Part shown: piece by piece, positions 1 to 8,722 of the stretch
Numbering within the stretch: the first letter of the stretch is position 1
Layout: every line of letters starts with the position of its first letter
Assembly: GCF_002209535.1 (NCBI RefSeq)
Contig: NZ_NJIG01000005.1
Span: 310,001 to 374,000 of the forward strand
Length of the DNA stretch: 64,000 nucleotides
Source: Achromobacter marplatensis
GTDB taxonomy: Bacteria > Pseudomonadota > Gammaproteobacteria > Burkholderiales > Burkholderiaceae_B
Direction: 5' to 3'
Translations under genes and position numbers: made by a program
Notes under the pieces: model-generated
Database searches by the model: none
Seen by the model: only the letters and a program-made list of their open reading frames with translations
Told to the model about the DNA's origin: nothing

Positions 1-623
1 CAGCCCGGGCGGCCCAGGCCGTACGGCGACTCCCACTTGGTGTCGTCGGGTTCCTCGGCCTTGGCCGATTTCCACAGCACGAAGTCCAGCGGGTCACGCT
101 TGGCCGAACCCACGGCCACGCGCTCGCCGGCGCGCAGGTCGTCCAGCGTCTTGCCGGACAGCTTGCCGTAGCCGGCAAAACCGCGGACGGCGTAATTCAC
201 GTCGCCGTCGTCGGCCTGGTAGGCCAGGCCGTTCTGCTCCAGCTTGCCGATGATGTCCAGCATGTCGCCCACGTACTGGGTGGCGCGCGGTTCGCGGTCG
301 GGCGACTCGACGCCCAGCGCTTGCTCGTCGGCATGCATGGCGGCGATGTAGAACTCAGTGACTTCGCCGATGCGGCGGCCGGTTTCGACGGCGCGGCGAA
401 TGATCTTGTCGTCGATGTCCGTGATGTTGCGCACGTAGTCGACGGCCAGCCCGCTGGCGCGCAGCCAGCGCTGCACGACGTCGAACGAGACCAGCATGCG
501 GGCATGGCCCAGATGGCAGAAGTCATACACGGTCATGCCACACACGTACATGCGCACCTGACCAGCCTGGGCCGGTTTGAACGGTTCTTTGGTACGCGAT
601 AACGTGTTGTAGATTTGCAGCAT
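1..623 (-). CDS. cysS: Cysteinyl-tRNA synthetase, N-terminal part (cut by window edge)
   Basis: Class I aminoacyl-tRNA synthetase that charges tRNA-Cys in the cytoplasm. The visible N-terminal 207 residues read [15 protein letters not shown], then [17 protein letters not shown]. This contains the zinc-ligand Cys and the HxGH-like ATP-binding signature. [10 protein letters not shown] follows, the conserved CysS motif after the Rossmann core. The start is the ATG at 621-623; nothing in frame upstream looks conserved. The gene leaves the window at base 1, so the KMSKS loop and anticodon-binding domain are not seen. It is divergent from the TPR gene at 998, across a 374-bp spacer with a short tandem repeat. 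Confidence 0.95.
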   Translation of the reverse strand, partial: MLQIYNTLSRTKEPFKPAQAGQVRMYVCGMTVYDFCHLGHARMLVSFDVVQRWLRASGLAVDYVRNITDIDDKIIRRAVETGRRIGEVTEFYIAAMHADEQALGVESPDREPRATQYVGDMLDIIGKLEQNGLAYQADDGDVNYAVRGFAGYGKLSGKTLDDLRAGERVAVGSAKRDPLDFVLWKSAKAEEPDDTKWESPYGLGRPG

Positions 624-798
624 GGCGCTTTAGGATTTGTCTAATTGCTTCCGGGGCGGATTCGGAAAGTTGCTTGCGAAGGACAATACCTTCGCAGCCT
701 GCCGCCAACACCATCATCATCGAATACCGACGACTGGTCTTGCCTGGCCTTCAAGTGCGGGTCGGCGTTTGCCGGGCTCCATGCCTTGCAAATACCCG

Positions 799-853
799 GC
801 ATTTGCTCTGCTTTTGCTCGGCTTTTGCTCAGCTTTTGCTCGGCATTTGCCCC
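799..853. repeat. Five tandem 11-bp repeats in the cysS / TPR intergenic spacer
   Basis: Five consecutive 11-mers: GCATTTGCTCT, GCTTTTGCTCG, GCTTTTGCTCA, GCTTTTGCTCG, GCATTTGCCCC. The period is close to one helical turn, so the T-tracts face the same side of the DNA. The array lies about 176-230 bp upstream of the cysS start and about 145 bp upstream of the TPR gene. The rest of the 624-997 spacer shows no gene. Confidence 0.85.
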
Positions 854-997
854 ACACTCTAAGTCCCAGACCCTGGCCCTACGCCCAATGTCGAGCCAAA
901 AACTCAACCGGGGCTAAAATGGCGGTCGTCAAGTATAGCAAGCGGCCCGGTCGCGCGCGTAAGTGCAAGCCGGCCACGACTTTTAACGGATACCCAC

Positions 998-1681
998 GTG
1001 ACTATCAAGCCGCGTTTTTATGTCGCCCTGCTCGCCCTGGCTGTCGCCGGCGCGCCGGTTGGAGCCGCCCTTGCCCAGTCGATGGCCGGCGGCGGGGGTG
1101 CCAGTCCCAACGCCACCCGCACCACGCTGGACCCGATTCCTCCCGAGGGCGGCTGGGACGGCCTGGCCAAGCTGCTGGAAGCCGCCAAGCCCGGTGTCGA
1201 CACGCGGCTTGCGCCCTCGCCTTCGCAGGTCACCGCGCGCATTGAAATGCTGCTGAACCGCGGCGACGTCGATGAAGCCCTGGCACTGATCGAAAAACGC
1301 GAAGCAGAGATCAAGGACCAGCGTGGCACCGACGTGCAACTGATGTTCCAGCACGCCCGCGCCCTGGCCGCCTTGAACCGCACGAACGAGGCCATCGACA
1401 TCTACACCGACATGACCACGCGTTTCCCGGAGCTTCCGGAACCTTGGAACAACTTGGCGGCTCTATATGCCAGCCGCGGTGAACTTGAAAAAGCGCAAGA
1501 TGCCCTGCAAATGGCATTGCGCGCCGACCCCGGCTATGCGGCTGCCCGAGCCAATCTGGGCGACCTGCAACTGCTGCAGGCCCTGCAAACCTACAAGAAG
1601 GCCGCCAGCGACGGCGTGCCGGGCATGCAGGACAAAGCCCGCGAAGTCGAAACCATGCTGAAGGATAAACAAGGCAAATGA
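998..1681 (+). CDS. Exported TPR-repeat protein
   Basis: A 227-residue protein with a GTG start. The N-terminus is a signal peptide ([21 protein letters not shown], then an Ala-rich cleavage region near AALAQS). After about residue 80 it is helical and repetitive, with TPR-like units such as residues 135-170 ([20 protein letters not shown]) and the next ([18 protein letters not shown]). TPR proteins act as scaffolds; here the place of action would be the periplasm or outer membrane. Its stop overlaps the next gene as ATGA, so it is probably translationally coupled to the isomerase. The partner is unknown. A shorter start cannot be excluded. Confidence 0.8.
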   Translation: MTIKPRFYVALLALAVAGAPVGAALAQSMAGGGGASPNATRTTLDPIPPEGGWDGLAKLLEAAKPGVDTRLAPSPSQVTARIEMLLNRGDVDEALALIEKREAEIKDQRGTDVQLMFQHARALAALNRTNEAIDIYTDMTTRFPELPEPWNNLAALYASRGELEKAQDALQMALRADPGYAAARANLGDLQLLQALQTYKKAASDGVPGMQDKAREVETMLKDKQGK

Positions 1682-2325
1682 TGTCCCGTTACTCCCCCTT
1701 CCACCTGCTGCGCCTCACGGCGTGCTCGTTCGCGCTGGCCGCATTTGCCCCGGCCGTAGTCAGCGCCGCTCCCGCAGCCACTTCATCCACCTCCACCTCT
1801 GAAGGCACAAAAGCCATGAGCACCAATCCCCGCGTCAAGCTCGTCACGAACCAAGGCGACATGGTCATCACCCTGGACGCCGCCAAGGCGCCCAAGACCG
1901 TCGAAAACTTCCTGACCTACGTCAAGGAAGGCTTCTACAACGGCACCGTGTTCCATCGCGTGATCGACGGCTTCATGATCCAGGGCGGCGGTTTCGAACC
2001 CGGCATGAAGCAAAAGCAGACCCATGCTCCGATCGAAAACGAAGCCAACAATGGCTTGAAGAACGACAAGTACACCCTGGCGATGGCCCGCACCAGCGAC
2101 CCGCACTCGGCAACCGCGCAGTTCTTCATCAACGTGTCGAACAACGACTTCCTGAACTTCACGTCGCCCACGCCGAACGGCTGGGGCTACGCGGTTTTCG
2201 GCACCATCACCGAAGGCACGGACGTGGTCGAAAAGATCAAGGGCGTGAAGACCGGCAACAAGGGCTTCCACCAGAACGTGCCGAACGAAGACGTGATCAT
2301 CGAGAAGGCCGAAATTCTTGAATAA
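1678..2325 (+). CDS. ppiB: Cyclophilin-type peptidyl-prolyl cis-trans isomerase with signal peptide and internal start
   Basis: A 215-residue protein. Residues 1-45 form a signal peptide ([21 protein letters not shown], cleavage near SAAP) plus a Thr/Ser-rich linker. Residues 46-215 are a complete PpiB-type cyclophilin, with [15 protein letters not shown] (catalytic Arg), AQFFIN and the late NGWGYAVFG strand. It catalyses proline isomerisation during folding. MSTNPRVK at 1816 is where cytoplasmic PpiB proteins normally begin, and it has its own GAAGG 10 bases upstream. The gene may therefore make both an exported and a cytoplasmic enzyme. It overlaps the TPR gene upstream and the lpxH start downstream. 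Confidence 0.9.
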   Translation: MMSRYSPFHLLRLTACSFALAAFAPAVVSAAPAATSSTSTSEGTKAMSTNPRVKLVTNQGDMVITLDAAKAPKTVENFLTYVKEGFYNGTVFHRVIDGFMIQGGGFEPGMKQKQTHAPIENEANNGLKNDKYTLAMARTSDPHSATAQFFINVSNNDFLNFTSPTPNGWGYAVFGTITEGTDVVEKIKGVKTGNKGFHQNVPNEDVIIEKAEILE

Positions 2326-3085
2326 GATTTCCCTGTCCGGCCCGATCTGGCTGGCGTCCGACTTGCACCTGGGGCCGGCCACGCCGGCTACCTCGGAGGC
2401 CTTCCTGGCCTTTTTGCAAGCGGCGCAAGAAGAGGCTGCCGCCCTGCTGCTGCCGGGCGACATCTTCGATGCCTGGATCGGCGACGACGTGATCCGCGCC
2501 GCACCGCCGTGGCTGGCCACGGTGTTGACGGCGCTGCGGGAAACCGCCGCACGCATCCCGGTCTGGCTGGGCCGTGGCAACCGCGACTTCCTGATCGGGG
2601 AAGAACTGGCCAACACGGTGGGCGCCAAGCTGTTGCCCGAGCCCGCCCTGCTGGAAACGGATTTCGGCCTGGTGCTGCTGACGCACGGGGACGAGTTCTG
2701 TACGGACGACGCCGCGTACCAGCAGTTCCGCAAGATGGTCCGCGATCCGCGATGGCAGGCCGAATTCCTGGCCAAGACCATTCCGGAACGCCTGGCGATG
2801 GCACAGCAGGCCCGTGGCGAAAGCCAGGCGGCCAACCAGACGAAGTCCATGGAGATCATGGACGTCAACAGCGCCGCTATCGACGCCATCTTCCGCGAGA
2901 CGGACGTGCGCGTGCTGGTGCATGGTCACACGCACCGCCCTGCCCGCCACGTGCTGGAAGTGGATGGCAAGAAGCGCGAGCGCTGGGTACTGCCCGACTG
3001 GGATTGCGACCACGTGTCGCCGGCCCGGGGCGGCTGGCTCATCATCGACCGCGACGGCCTGGAGTTCTACGATCTGGAAACGTAG
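2318..3085 (+). CDS. lpxH: UDP-2,3-diacylglucosamine diphosphatase
   Basis: Fourth step of lipid A synthesis: hydrolysis of UDP-2,3-diacylglucosamine to lipid X and UMP at the inner face of the membrane. The 255 residues carry the calcineurin-like metallophosphoesterase motifs in order: [27 protein letters not shown] and VHGHTHRP. The third block is GNRD rather than the generic GNHD, as is usual in LpxH. The start is a TTG inside the 3' end of ppiB (8-base overlap), which suggests translational coupling. A hairpin terminator follows within 35 bases. Confidence 0.93.
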   Translation: MNKISLSGPIWLASDLHLGPATPATSEAFLAFLQAAQEEAAALLLPGDIFDAWIGDDVIRAAPPWLATVLTALRETAARIPVWLGRGNRDFLIGEELANTVGAKLLPEPALLETDFGLVLLTHGDEFCTDDAAYQQFRKMVRDPRWQAEFLAKTIPERLAMAQQARGESQAANQTKSMEIMDVNSAAIDAIFRETDVRVLVHGHTHRPARHVLEVDGKKRERWVLPDWDCDHVSPARGGWLIIDRDGLEFYDLET

Positions 3086-3117
3086 GATGGATGCCGCGCG
3101 CAACCGATCCCACGATG

Positions 3118-3156
3118 CAAAAAGGGCCTCGCAATTCATGCAAGGCCCTTTTTTTA
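3118..3156. terminator. Bidirectional intrinsic terminator between lpxH and uppP
   Basis: The stem AAAAAGGGCCT pairs with AGGCCCTTTTT around the loop CGCAATTCATGCA, with a T-run on each strand. It lies between the convergent lpxH (+) and uppP (-) and can end both transcripts. Confidence 0.85.
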
Positions 3157-3173
3157 TTCCGTCGCCCCAAGGC

Positions 3174-4037
3174 TTAGCGGGTGAAGATCCAGGCCGCCAC
3201 CACCGCGCCGAACACGATGCGGTACCACGCGAAGACGCGGTAGGTGTGGTTGGCCACGAAGCGCAGCACGGCGCGCACCACCACCATCGCGCTCAGGAAG
3301 GCGGCGATGAAACCCACGGCGATGCCGGACAGGTCGTGCTGCGTCAGCACGCCGAAGTTCTTGTACATGTCGAAGACGGCCGCGCCCAGCATCGTGGGCA
3401 TGGCCAGGAAGAACGAGAACTCGGTGGCCGTCTTGCGCTGGATGCCGGCGATCATGCCGCCGATGATGGTGGCGCCCGAACGCGAGGTGCCCGGGATCAT
3501 GGCGAAGCACTGCGCCGCGCCCACGCCCAGCGCCTGTTTCCAGGTGATCTGTTCCAGCGTGTAGGCGGAGGCCCGTTCATCGGAGGCCGTGTCGTCCGCC
3601 GCGCCCGGCTGATCGCCCGGCGTGTGGTGCGTCCTGCGCTCGACGTACAGCATGATCAGGCCGCCCACCACCAGGGTCACCACCACCACGCCCGGATGAT
3701 AGAACACCGACTTGATCGTCTTGATGAAGATCGCGCCGATGACGGCAGCCGGCAGGAAGGCGATGATCAGGTTGCGGGCGAACGCCACTTCGCTGGGCAC
3801 GCCGGTCAAGGCGCCCCGGATCAGCTGCAAGAGCCGCGCGCGGAACACCCACATCACGGCCAGGATGGAGCCCAGCTGGATCACCACCTCGAACACCTTG
3901 CCGTCGCCAGACTGGAAATTGATCCAGTCGCCGACCAGGATGAGGTGGCCCGTACTGGACACGGGGATGAATTCCGTCAGGCCTTCCAGAATGCCCAGGA
4001 TGAATGCCTTGATCAGATAGAGCGCGTTTTCAGTCAC
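3174..4037 (-). CDS. uppP: Undecaprenyl-diphosphatase (BacA/UppP)
   Basis: Recycles the undecaprenyl-PP carrier used for peptidoglycan and O-antigen synthesis; overexpression of the family gives bacitracin tolerance. This 287-residue integral membrane protein has the two BacA signatures: EGLTEFIPVSSTGHLIL near residues 18-34 and the GTSRSGATIIGGM block near 190. About eight hydrophobic segments are visible. A Thr/Ala/Asp-rich loop near residues 135-160 is slightly longer than in many homologues. The start is GTG. It lies 19 bases downstream of the TerC/CBS gene and may be co-transcribed with it. Confidence 0.93.
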   Translation of the reverse strand: MTENALYLIKAFILGILEGLTEFIPVSSTGHLILVGDWINFQSGDGKVFEVVIQLGSILAVMWVFRARLLQLIRGALTGVPSEVAFARNLIIAFLPAAVIGAIFIKTIKSVFYHPGVVVVTLVVGGLIMLYVERRTHHTPGDQPGAADDTASDERASAYTLEQITWKQALGVGAAQCFAMIPGTSRSGATIIGGMIAGIQRKTATEFSFFLAMPTMLGAAVFDMYKNFGVLTQHDLSGIAVGFIAAFLSAMVVVRAVLRFVANHTYRVFAWYRIVFGAVVAAWIFTR

Positions 4038-4055
4038 GATAGATAGGAGTTCCGG

Positions 4056-5642
4056 TTAATCGTTGGCAAGCGATGCTTCATCGGAGAGCATTTCCTGGGG
4101 CCGCTTCTCGACGCGCACCAGCGCGATGCGGCGGCCGTCCATTTCCAGGACTTCAAACCGGAAATGCTGGTGATGGATTTCGTATTCGCAGACATCGCCC
4201 GGCTTGGGCAGATGCCCGAAGCGCGACAGCAGATAGCCCGCCAGGGTCGAAAAGTCCTGGGCCTCATCGACCAAGCCTTCGGTTTCCAGCACCTGCTCGA
4301 CATGGTGCAGGTCGGCCGCCCCGTCGATCTTCCAGGTGTTGTCGCCGTCGGCGACGATGTCGGGCAGTTCGTCCTCGTCGGGGAATTCACCGGCGATCGC
4401 CTCGAAGACGTCGATGGGCGTGACCAGGCCTTCGATGGCGCCGAACTCGTCGGCCACCAGCACCAGTTGGCCGCGCGAACGCTTGAGCGTGTCCATCAGG
4501 CGCAGGATGCCGATGGCCTCGTGCACGATGATGGGGTCACGCAGGCGATTGCGGCGCACCCGGCCTTCGGTGATCAGGTCGGCCACCAGGTCCTTGGCGC
4601 GGGCAATGCCCAGCACCTCGTCCAGCGACCCCCGGCAAACGGGGAAGAAGCTGTGCGGGGCCTCGGTCAGTTGGCGGCGGATCAGTTCGGGATCATCGTC
4701 AATGTTGATCCAGGACACGTCTGTGCGCGGCGTCATGATCGAGCGGATGGAGCGTTCGGCCAGGGTCAGCACCCCGCTCACCATGTTGCGCTCTTCAACG
4801 CCGAATGCCGGCATGGACGGGCCGTCCGCGTTGGGCAGGTCGGGCTCATCGCTGGCGGGCGGGCGCTTGCCCAGCATGCGCAGCACGGCCGAGGCCGTGC
4901 GTTCGCGCATGGGGCGGCGGGCGTCCAGCTTCAGCAGGTTGCGGCGCGCCACCTGGTTGAGCGCTTCGATGGCCACCGAGAAACCGATGGCGGCATAGAG
5001 GTAGCCCTTGGGCACCTTGAAACCAAAGGCTTCAGCCAGCAGCGAAAAGCCGATCATCAAGAGGAAGCCCAGGCACAGGACCACCACGGTCGGGTGCGCA
5101 TTGACGAAGCGCGTCAGGGGCTTGGAGGCCAGCAGCATGATGCCGATGGCGATGATGACGGCGATCATCATGATGGCCAGGTGATCCACCATGCCCACGG
5201 CGGTGATCACGGAGTCCAGCGAGAACACCGCATCCAGCACCACGATCTGCGTGACGATGACCCAGAAGCTCGCGTACACGCGCGGCCCGGACGAGCCGGC
5301 GTGCTGCCCGCCCTCCAGGCGCTCGTGGAGCTCCATCGTGCCCTTGAACAGCAGGAAGAGGCCACCCACCATCAGGATCAGGTCGCGCCCCGAGGGGGAC
5401 AGCGGACCGACGGAAAACAGGGGGGTGGTCAAGGTGACCAGCCACGACATGACGGACAAGAGGCCAAGCCGCATGATGAGGGCCAGGCTCAACCCCATGA
5501 TGCGCGCGCGATCGCGTTGCGCAGGAGGCAGTTTGTCCGCCAGGATGGCGATGAAAATCAGGTTATCAATGCCCAGGACGATCTCAAGGACGACCAGGGT
5601 AAGCAAGCCGACCCACGCAGCGGGGTCTAGCAGCCACTCCAT
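4056..5642 (-). CDS. TerC-family membrane protein with CBS pair and CorC/HlyC domain
   Basis: A 528-residue protein of the YoaE/YegH type. Residues 1-235 form a TerC-like membrane domain of about seven helices with [16 protein letters not shown] and [15 protein letters not shown], whose acidic residues are typical of TerC. Residues 285-410 are a CBS pair ([13 protein letters not shown], then [17 protein letters not shown]). Residues 440-515 are the CorC_HlyC transporter-associated domain. The family is linked to metal-ion efflux or co-translational metalation; the substrate cannot be read from sequence. ATG has a good GGAG upstream. It is probably transcribed from its own promoter near 5700. 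Confidence 0.85.
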   Translation of the reverse strand: MEWLLDPAAWVGLLTLVVLEIVLGIDNLIFIAILADKLPPAQRDRARIMGLSLALIMRLGLLSVMSWLVTLTTPLFSVGPLSPSGRDLILMVGGLFLLFKGTMELHERLEGGQHAGSSGPRVYASFWVIVTQIVVLDAVFSLDSVITAVGMVDHLAIMMIAVIIAIGIMLLASKPLTRFVNAHPTVVVLCLGFLLMIGFSLLAEAFGFKVPKGYLYAAIGFSVAIEALNQVARRNLLKLDARRPMRERTASAVLRMLGKRPPASDEPDLPNADGPSMPAFGVEERNMVSGVLTLAERSIRSIMTPRTDVSWINIDDDPELIRRQLTEAPHSFFPVCRGSLDEVLGIARAKDLVADLITEGRVRRNRLRDPIIVHEAIGILRLMDTLKRSRGQLVLVADEFGAIEGLVTPIDVFEAIAGEFPDEDELPDIVADGDNTWKIDGAADLHHVEQVLETEGLVDEAQDFSTLAGYLLSRFGHLPKPGDVCEYEIHHQHFRFEVLEMDGRRIALVRVEKRPQEMLSDEASLAND

Positions 5643-5743
5643 CAGGAGCTCCAGAAGTTACACGACCGGTAATCGTACATGGAAATGCCATGACACGCCG
5701 GTGACACGCCTCGTCCGTATGCCTGATGGGCAGTGGCGCGCCT

Positions 5744-5774
5744 TAAAAAAAAACCGGCCCGAAGGCCGGTTTTC
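5744..5774. terminator. Intrinsic terminator downstream of suhB
   Basis: AAAAACCGGCC, loop CGAA, GGCCGGTTTT with A/T runs on both sides. On the minus strand it ends suhB, 24 bases past its stop, and insulates the TerC/CBS gene. Confidence 0.85.
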
Positions 5775-5797
5775 ATACTGCGTGATCCGTGTCGGGA

Positions 5798-6583
5798 TCA
5801 GGCGGCCGACGGCGGGTTCAGCGACGTCAGCATTTGCGTGAAGATCTTCGGGCTGGCGGCCAGCACGTTGCCGCTGTCCATCCAACCTTGTTCGCCGTCG
5901 AAGTCGGCGATCAGGCCGCCGGCTTCCAGGACCATCAGGCTGCCGGCAGCCAGGTCCCAGGGCTTCAAGCCCACGCCGCAGAAGCCGTCCAGGCGGCCGC
6001 AGGCGACATAAGCCAGGTCCAGGACCGTGGCACCCAGGCGGCGCACGCCCGTCGCGCCTTCGGCCATCTGGCGGAAGCGCTGCGAGCCCTGTTCGGGGTC
6101 GCCGGCGCTGGGCCAGTGGGCGCCCAGCAGCGCCTCGTGGTAGCGGGTGCGGCCCGAGACGCGCACGCGGCGATCGTTCAGGAAGGTGCCGCTGCCACGG
6201 CTGGCCGTGAACAGTTCGTTGCGCGAGGGGTCATAGATGACCGCTTGCGTGACCTGGCCGCGCTGCGTCAGCGCGATCGACACGGCGTAGTTGGGCAGGC
6301 CGTGGATGAAGTTCGTCGTGCCATCCAGGGGATCGATGATCCACTGGAATTCGGCCTGGTCGGGACCTTGCAGCCCGAATTCCTCGCCCAGCACAGCATG
6401 GTCCGGGTAAGCGGCATGCAGTGTTTCGACGATGGACTCCTCGGCGGCGCGATCGACTTCCGTGACATAATCGCGCGGCCCCTTGCGAGCCACGGTGAGT
6501 CGTTCCAAATCCATGCTGGCACGGTTGATAATGGTGCCGGCACGCCGGGCCGCCTTGATGGCGATGTTGAGCATCGGGTGCAT
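5798..6583 (-). CDS. suhB: Inositol-1-monophosphatase family protein SuhB
   Basis: Hydrolyses inositol phosphates. In enterobacteria SuhB also acts with NusA/NusB in rRNA antitermination complexes. The 261 residues show the metal-binding signatures GEEFG, WIIDPLDGTTNFIHGLP (family motif DPxDGTxN) and, near the C-terminus, KPWDLAAGSLMVLEAGG. The frame is open 47 codons further upstream, but homologues begin at MHPMLNIAIKAARRAG, so the ATG at 6581-6583 is chosen. It is divergent from trmJ. Confidence 0.92.
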   Translation of the reverse strand: MHPMLNIAIKAARRAGTIINRASMDLERLTVARKGPRDYVTEVDRAAEESIVETLHAAYPDHAVLGEEFGLQGPDQAEFQWIIDPLDGTTNFIHGLPNYAVSIALTQRGQVTQAVIYDPSRNELFTASRGSGTFLNDRRVRVSGRTRYHEALLGAHWPSAGDPEQGSQRFRQMAEGATGVRRLGATVLDLAYVACGRLDGFCGVGLKPWDLAAGSLMVLEAGGLIADFDGEQGWMDSGNVLAASPKIFTQMLTSLNPPSAA

Positions 6584-6715
6584 AAAATTCCGTACGTATG
6601 CGGTGGGTTCGCGTGATGGTAGGCCACTTGCCGCCCCCCCGGGTCCGTCGTTGCCCCAACCGGGGAAATCGACCCAAAAAACCAGGAAGGCACTAAGCCA
6701 AACGTGCCATTTTAA

Positions 6716-7507
6716 ATGACTCAAGCATTTTCACGTGTTCGCTTCGTTATGGTGAACCCCAGCCACCCCGGAAACGTCGGTTCGGCGGCCCGTGCAATCA
6801 AGACAATGGGCTTCTCGGAACTGGTGCTGGTCGAACCTAAATTCCCAGATGTAACAAGCCAGCCGGAGGCCGTGGCGCTTGCCAGCGGCGCGCTCGACGT
6901 GCTGGAAAACGCGCGCATCTATCCGTCGCTGGAAGCTGCCCTGGCCCCCGTCACGATGGCGTTCGCCCTGACCGCCCGGGTGCGCGACCTGGGCCCCCCG
7001 CCCTGCGACATCCGGCAGGCCGCGGATCTGGCCTGCGCCCATCTGGGGGATACCGCAGAGGGCGTGGCCGCCATCGTGCTGGGCACGGAGCGCGCCGGGC
7101 TGACCAACGCCCAGATCGCGTTGTGCCATCGCATCTGCCACATCCCCGCCAACCCCGAGTACAGCTCGCTGAACGTCGCCCAAGCCCTGCAACTGGCCGC
7201 CTGGGAGCTGCGTTACGCGTTGCTGGTGGACCAGGGCGCGGCGCTGCTGCCCGCCTCCACCGCCCAGGAACCTGCGCGCGGTGCCGAGCCGGCCTCCAGC
7301 GAAGCGGTGCAGGCGTTCCTGGCCCACTGGGAAGAGGCGCTGATCGGCGTCCAGTTCCTGGACCCCGCGCACCCCAAGAAGCTGATGCCGCGCATGCGCC
7401 ATCTGTTTTCGCGCCCGGCGCTGACCCGCGACGAGGTGGACATGATGCGCGGCGTCTGCACCGCGATGCTGGCCACCGCCAAGCGCAACGGCGGCGCAAA
7501 AAAATAG
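6716..7507 (+). CDS. trmJ: tRNA (cytidine/uridine-32-2'-O)-methyltransferase TrmJ
   Basis: SPOUT-class methyltransferase that 2'-O-methylates residue 32 of the tRNA anticodon loop using SAM. The 263 residues contain the early motif VMVNPSHPGNVGSAARAIKTMGF, then VLGTERAGLTNAQI and IPANPEYSSLNVAQAL, the three SpoU-family motifs that build the trefoil knot. The C-terminal quarter is the TrmJ-specific helical extension. The first codons lie beside the upstream suhB region and the gene is divergent from it. Its last codons overlap the poly-U tract of the minus-strand terminator described at 7497. Confidence 0.92.
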   Translation: MTQAFSRVRFVMVNPSHPGNVGSAARAIKTMGFSELVLVEPKFPDVTSQPEAVALASGALDVLENARIYPSLEAALAPVTMAFALTARVRDLGPPPCDIRQAADLACAHLGDTAEGVAAIVLGTERAGLTNAQIALCHRICHIPANPEYSSLNVAQALQLAAWELRYALLVDQGAALLPASTAQEPARGAEPASSEAVQAFLAHWEEALIGVQFLDPAHPKKLMPRMRHLFSRPALTRDEVDMMRGVCTAMLATAKRNGGAKK

Positions 7508-7530
7508 GGACGGGCATCGCCCGTCCCTGG
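7497..7530 (-). terminator. Minus-strand intrinsic terminator overlapping the trmJ 3' end
   Basis: AGGGACGGGC, loop ATC, GCCCGTCCCT. Read on the minus strand it is followed by TATTTTTTT, so it fits termination of the Bug receptor gene that ends at 7573. The U-run is supplied by the AAAAAAA that encodes the Lys-Lys end of TrmJ on the other strand. Confidence 0.75.
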
Positions 7531-7540
7531 TGCATCGAAC

Positions 7541-7562
7541 TCCCGGCGGCAGGCCGCCGGGA
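7541..7562. repeat. Perfect 10-bp stem hairpin between trmJ and the receptor gene
   Basis: TCCCGGCGGC, loop AG, GCCGCCGGGA. It lies 10 bases downstream of the receptor stop and has no T-run of its own. It probably works with the terminator at 7497 or protects the mRNA 3' end. Confidence 0.6.
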
Positions 7563-7572
7563 ATTCCGATGA

Positions 7573-8562
7573 TCAGTCCACCGTGGCGCCAGAGGCCTTG
7601 ATCACAGGCGCCCAGCCATCCACTTCCGACTTGATGAACTGGCCGAATTCGGCCGGCGTGGTCTTCACGCCCACGGCGCCCAGCTTCTCGAAGCTGGTCT
7701 GTACAGAAGCCTTGTCCAGCGCTTGCTGCATGGCCGCGTTCAGCTTGTTGATCACTTCCGGCGGCGTGCCGGCGGGTGCCAGCAGGCCAAACCAGGACGA
7801 CACGTCGAAATCGGTGAAGCCCGATTCCTTCATCGTGGGCAGGTCCGGCGCGCTCTTGGAGCGGTCGCTAGTGGTCACGGCCAGGGCACGCAGCTTGCCC
7901 GATTGGGCATGCGGCCATGCCGAGGGCATGTTGTCGAACATGAACTGCACCTGGCCGCCGATCAGGTCGGTCATGGCCGGGGCGCTGCCCTTGTAGGGCA
8001 CGTGCAGCACGTCGATGCCCGCCTTCATCTTGAACAACTCGCCCGCCATGTGGATGGAGGTGCCGCTGCCCGACGAGGCGAACGCCAGCTTGCCGGGGTT
8101 CTTCTTCGCGTATTCGACCAGCTCTTGCACCGATTTCACCGGCACTTGCGGGTTCACGACCAGGATGTTCGGCACCTTGGCGCCCAGCGCCACGGGTGCG
8201 AAGTCCTTCGTCAGATCGAACGTGACGTTCTTGTACAGCGTCTGGTTGATGGCGCTGGTCACTGCCACGAACAGCAGCGTGTAGCCGTCAGGGGCAGCGC
8301 GCTGAACTTGGTCGGTGGCGATATTGCTGCCAGCGCCCGGCTTGTTTTCGACCACGAACGATTGGCCCAGGCTCTCGGTGAGTTCCTTGGCCATGATGCG
8401 GGCGATCACGTCCGTCGTGCCGCCGGCGGAAAAACCGACCACGATACGGACAGGCTTGTCAGGATAGGCAGCGTGGGCGGAACCCATGGCAAAGGCGCTT
8501 GCGGCGGTAGCCAGAAGGGTGGCGGCCAGACGCCGCAGGCCAGGCTTTTGACCTGTAGTCAT
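7573..8562 (-). CDS. Bug/TctC-family periplasmic solute receptor
   Basis: Tripartite tricarboxylate transporter (TTT) receptor, a family hugely expanded in Bordetella and Achromobacter; it binds carboxylates or related acids in the periplasm. The 329 residues have a signal peptide (LATAASAFAMGSAHA), the typical start AAYPDKPVRIVVGFSAGGTTDVIAR, then VENKPGAGSNIA and YKGSAPAMTDLIGGQV. Many Bug genes are orphans, and no TctA/TctB membrane genes lie beside this one. The frame is open further upstream, but the ATG at 8560-8562, just before the signal peptide and preceded by GGAGACATT, is the right start. It is divergent from an IclR regulator, its likely controller. Confidence 0.9.
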   Translation of the reverse strand: MTTGQKPGLRRLAATLLATAASAFAMGSAHAAYPDKPVRIVVGFSAGGTTDVIARIMAKELTESLGQSFVVENKPGAGSNIATDQVQRAAPDGYTLLFVAVTSAINQTLYKNVTFDLTKDFAPVALGAKVPNILVVNPQVPVKSVQELVEYAKKNPGKLAFASSGSGTSIHMAGELFKMKAGIDVLHVPYKGSAPAMTDLIGGQVQFMFDNMPSAWPHAQSGKLRALAVTTSDRSKSAPDLPTMKESGFTDFDVSSWFGLLAPAGTPPEVINKLNAAMQQALDKASVQTSFEKLGAVGVKTTPAEFGQFIKSEVDGWAPVIKASGATVD

Positions 8563-8582
8563 AATGTCTCCGTGCAGGTACT

Positions 8583-8597
8583 GTCCATCTAGTGGAC
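8583..8597. promoter_or_regulatory. Palindromic operator 1, probable IclR site
   Basis: GTCCATCTAGTGGAC is a 15-bp inverted repeat (GTCCA-N5-TGGAC), 21 bases upstream of the receptor start. IclR-family proteins commonly bind palindromes of about 15 bp. A second copy lies 73 bp away, centre to centre. Confidence 0.6.
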
Positions 8598-8655
8598 GAT
8601 TTGAATTATTGGATGATGCATTCTGAGCTATACACGCGGGTTGCATCAAGGTAGA

Positions 8656-8670
8656 GTCCACGCTACGGAC
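8656..8670. promoter_or_regulatory. Palindromic operator 2, probable IclR site
   Basis: GTCCACGCTACGGAC has the same GTCC-N7-GGAC architecture as the palindrome at 8583. It lies 52 bases before the IclR start. A centre spacing of 73 bp is about seven helical turns, so both sites face the same side of the helix. Confidence 0.6.
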
Positions 8671-8722
8671 AATGGTTTTCCCTTGACCGTTCCGCAATAA
8701 CCTACAGTTTTCAGAGATTTGC

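Noticed and set aside
799-853. CRISPR array
   Set aside because: The repeats are 11 bp and contiguous without spacers. No other CRISPR-like repeat/spacer series or cas gene is visible in the window.
4164-5630. Long open frame on the plus strand opposite the TerC/CBS gene
   Set aside because: The translation is His/Gln/Arg-rich low-complexity sequence typical of an antisense frame in GC-rich DNA; the sense protein has clear domains.
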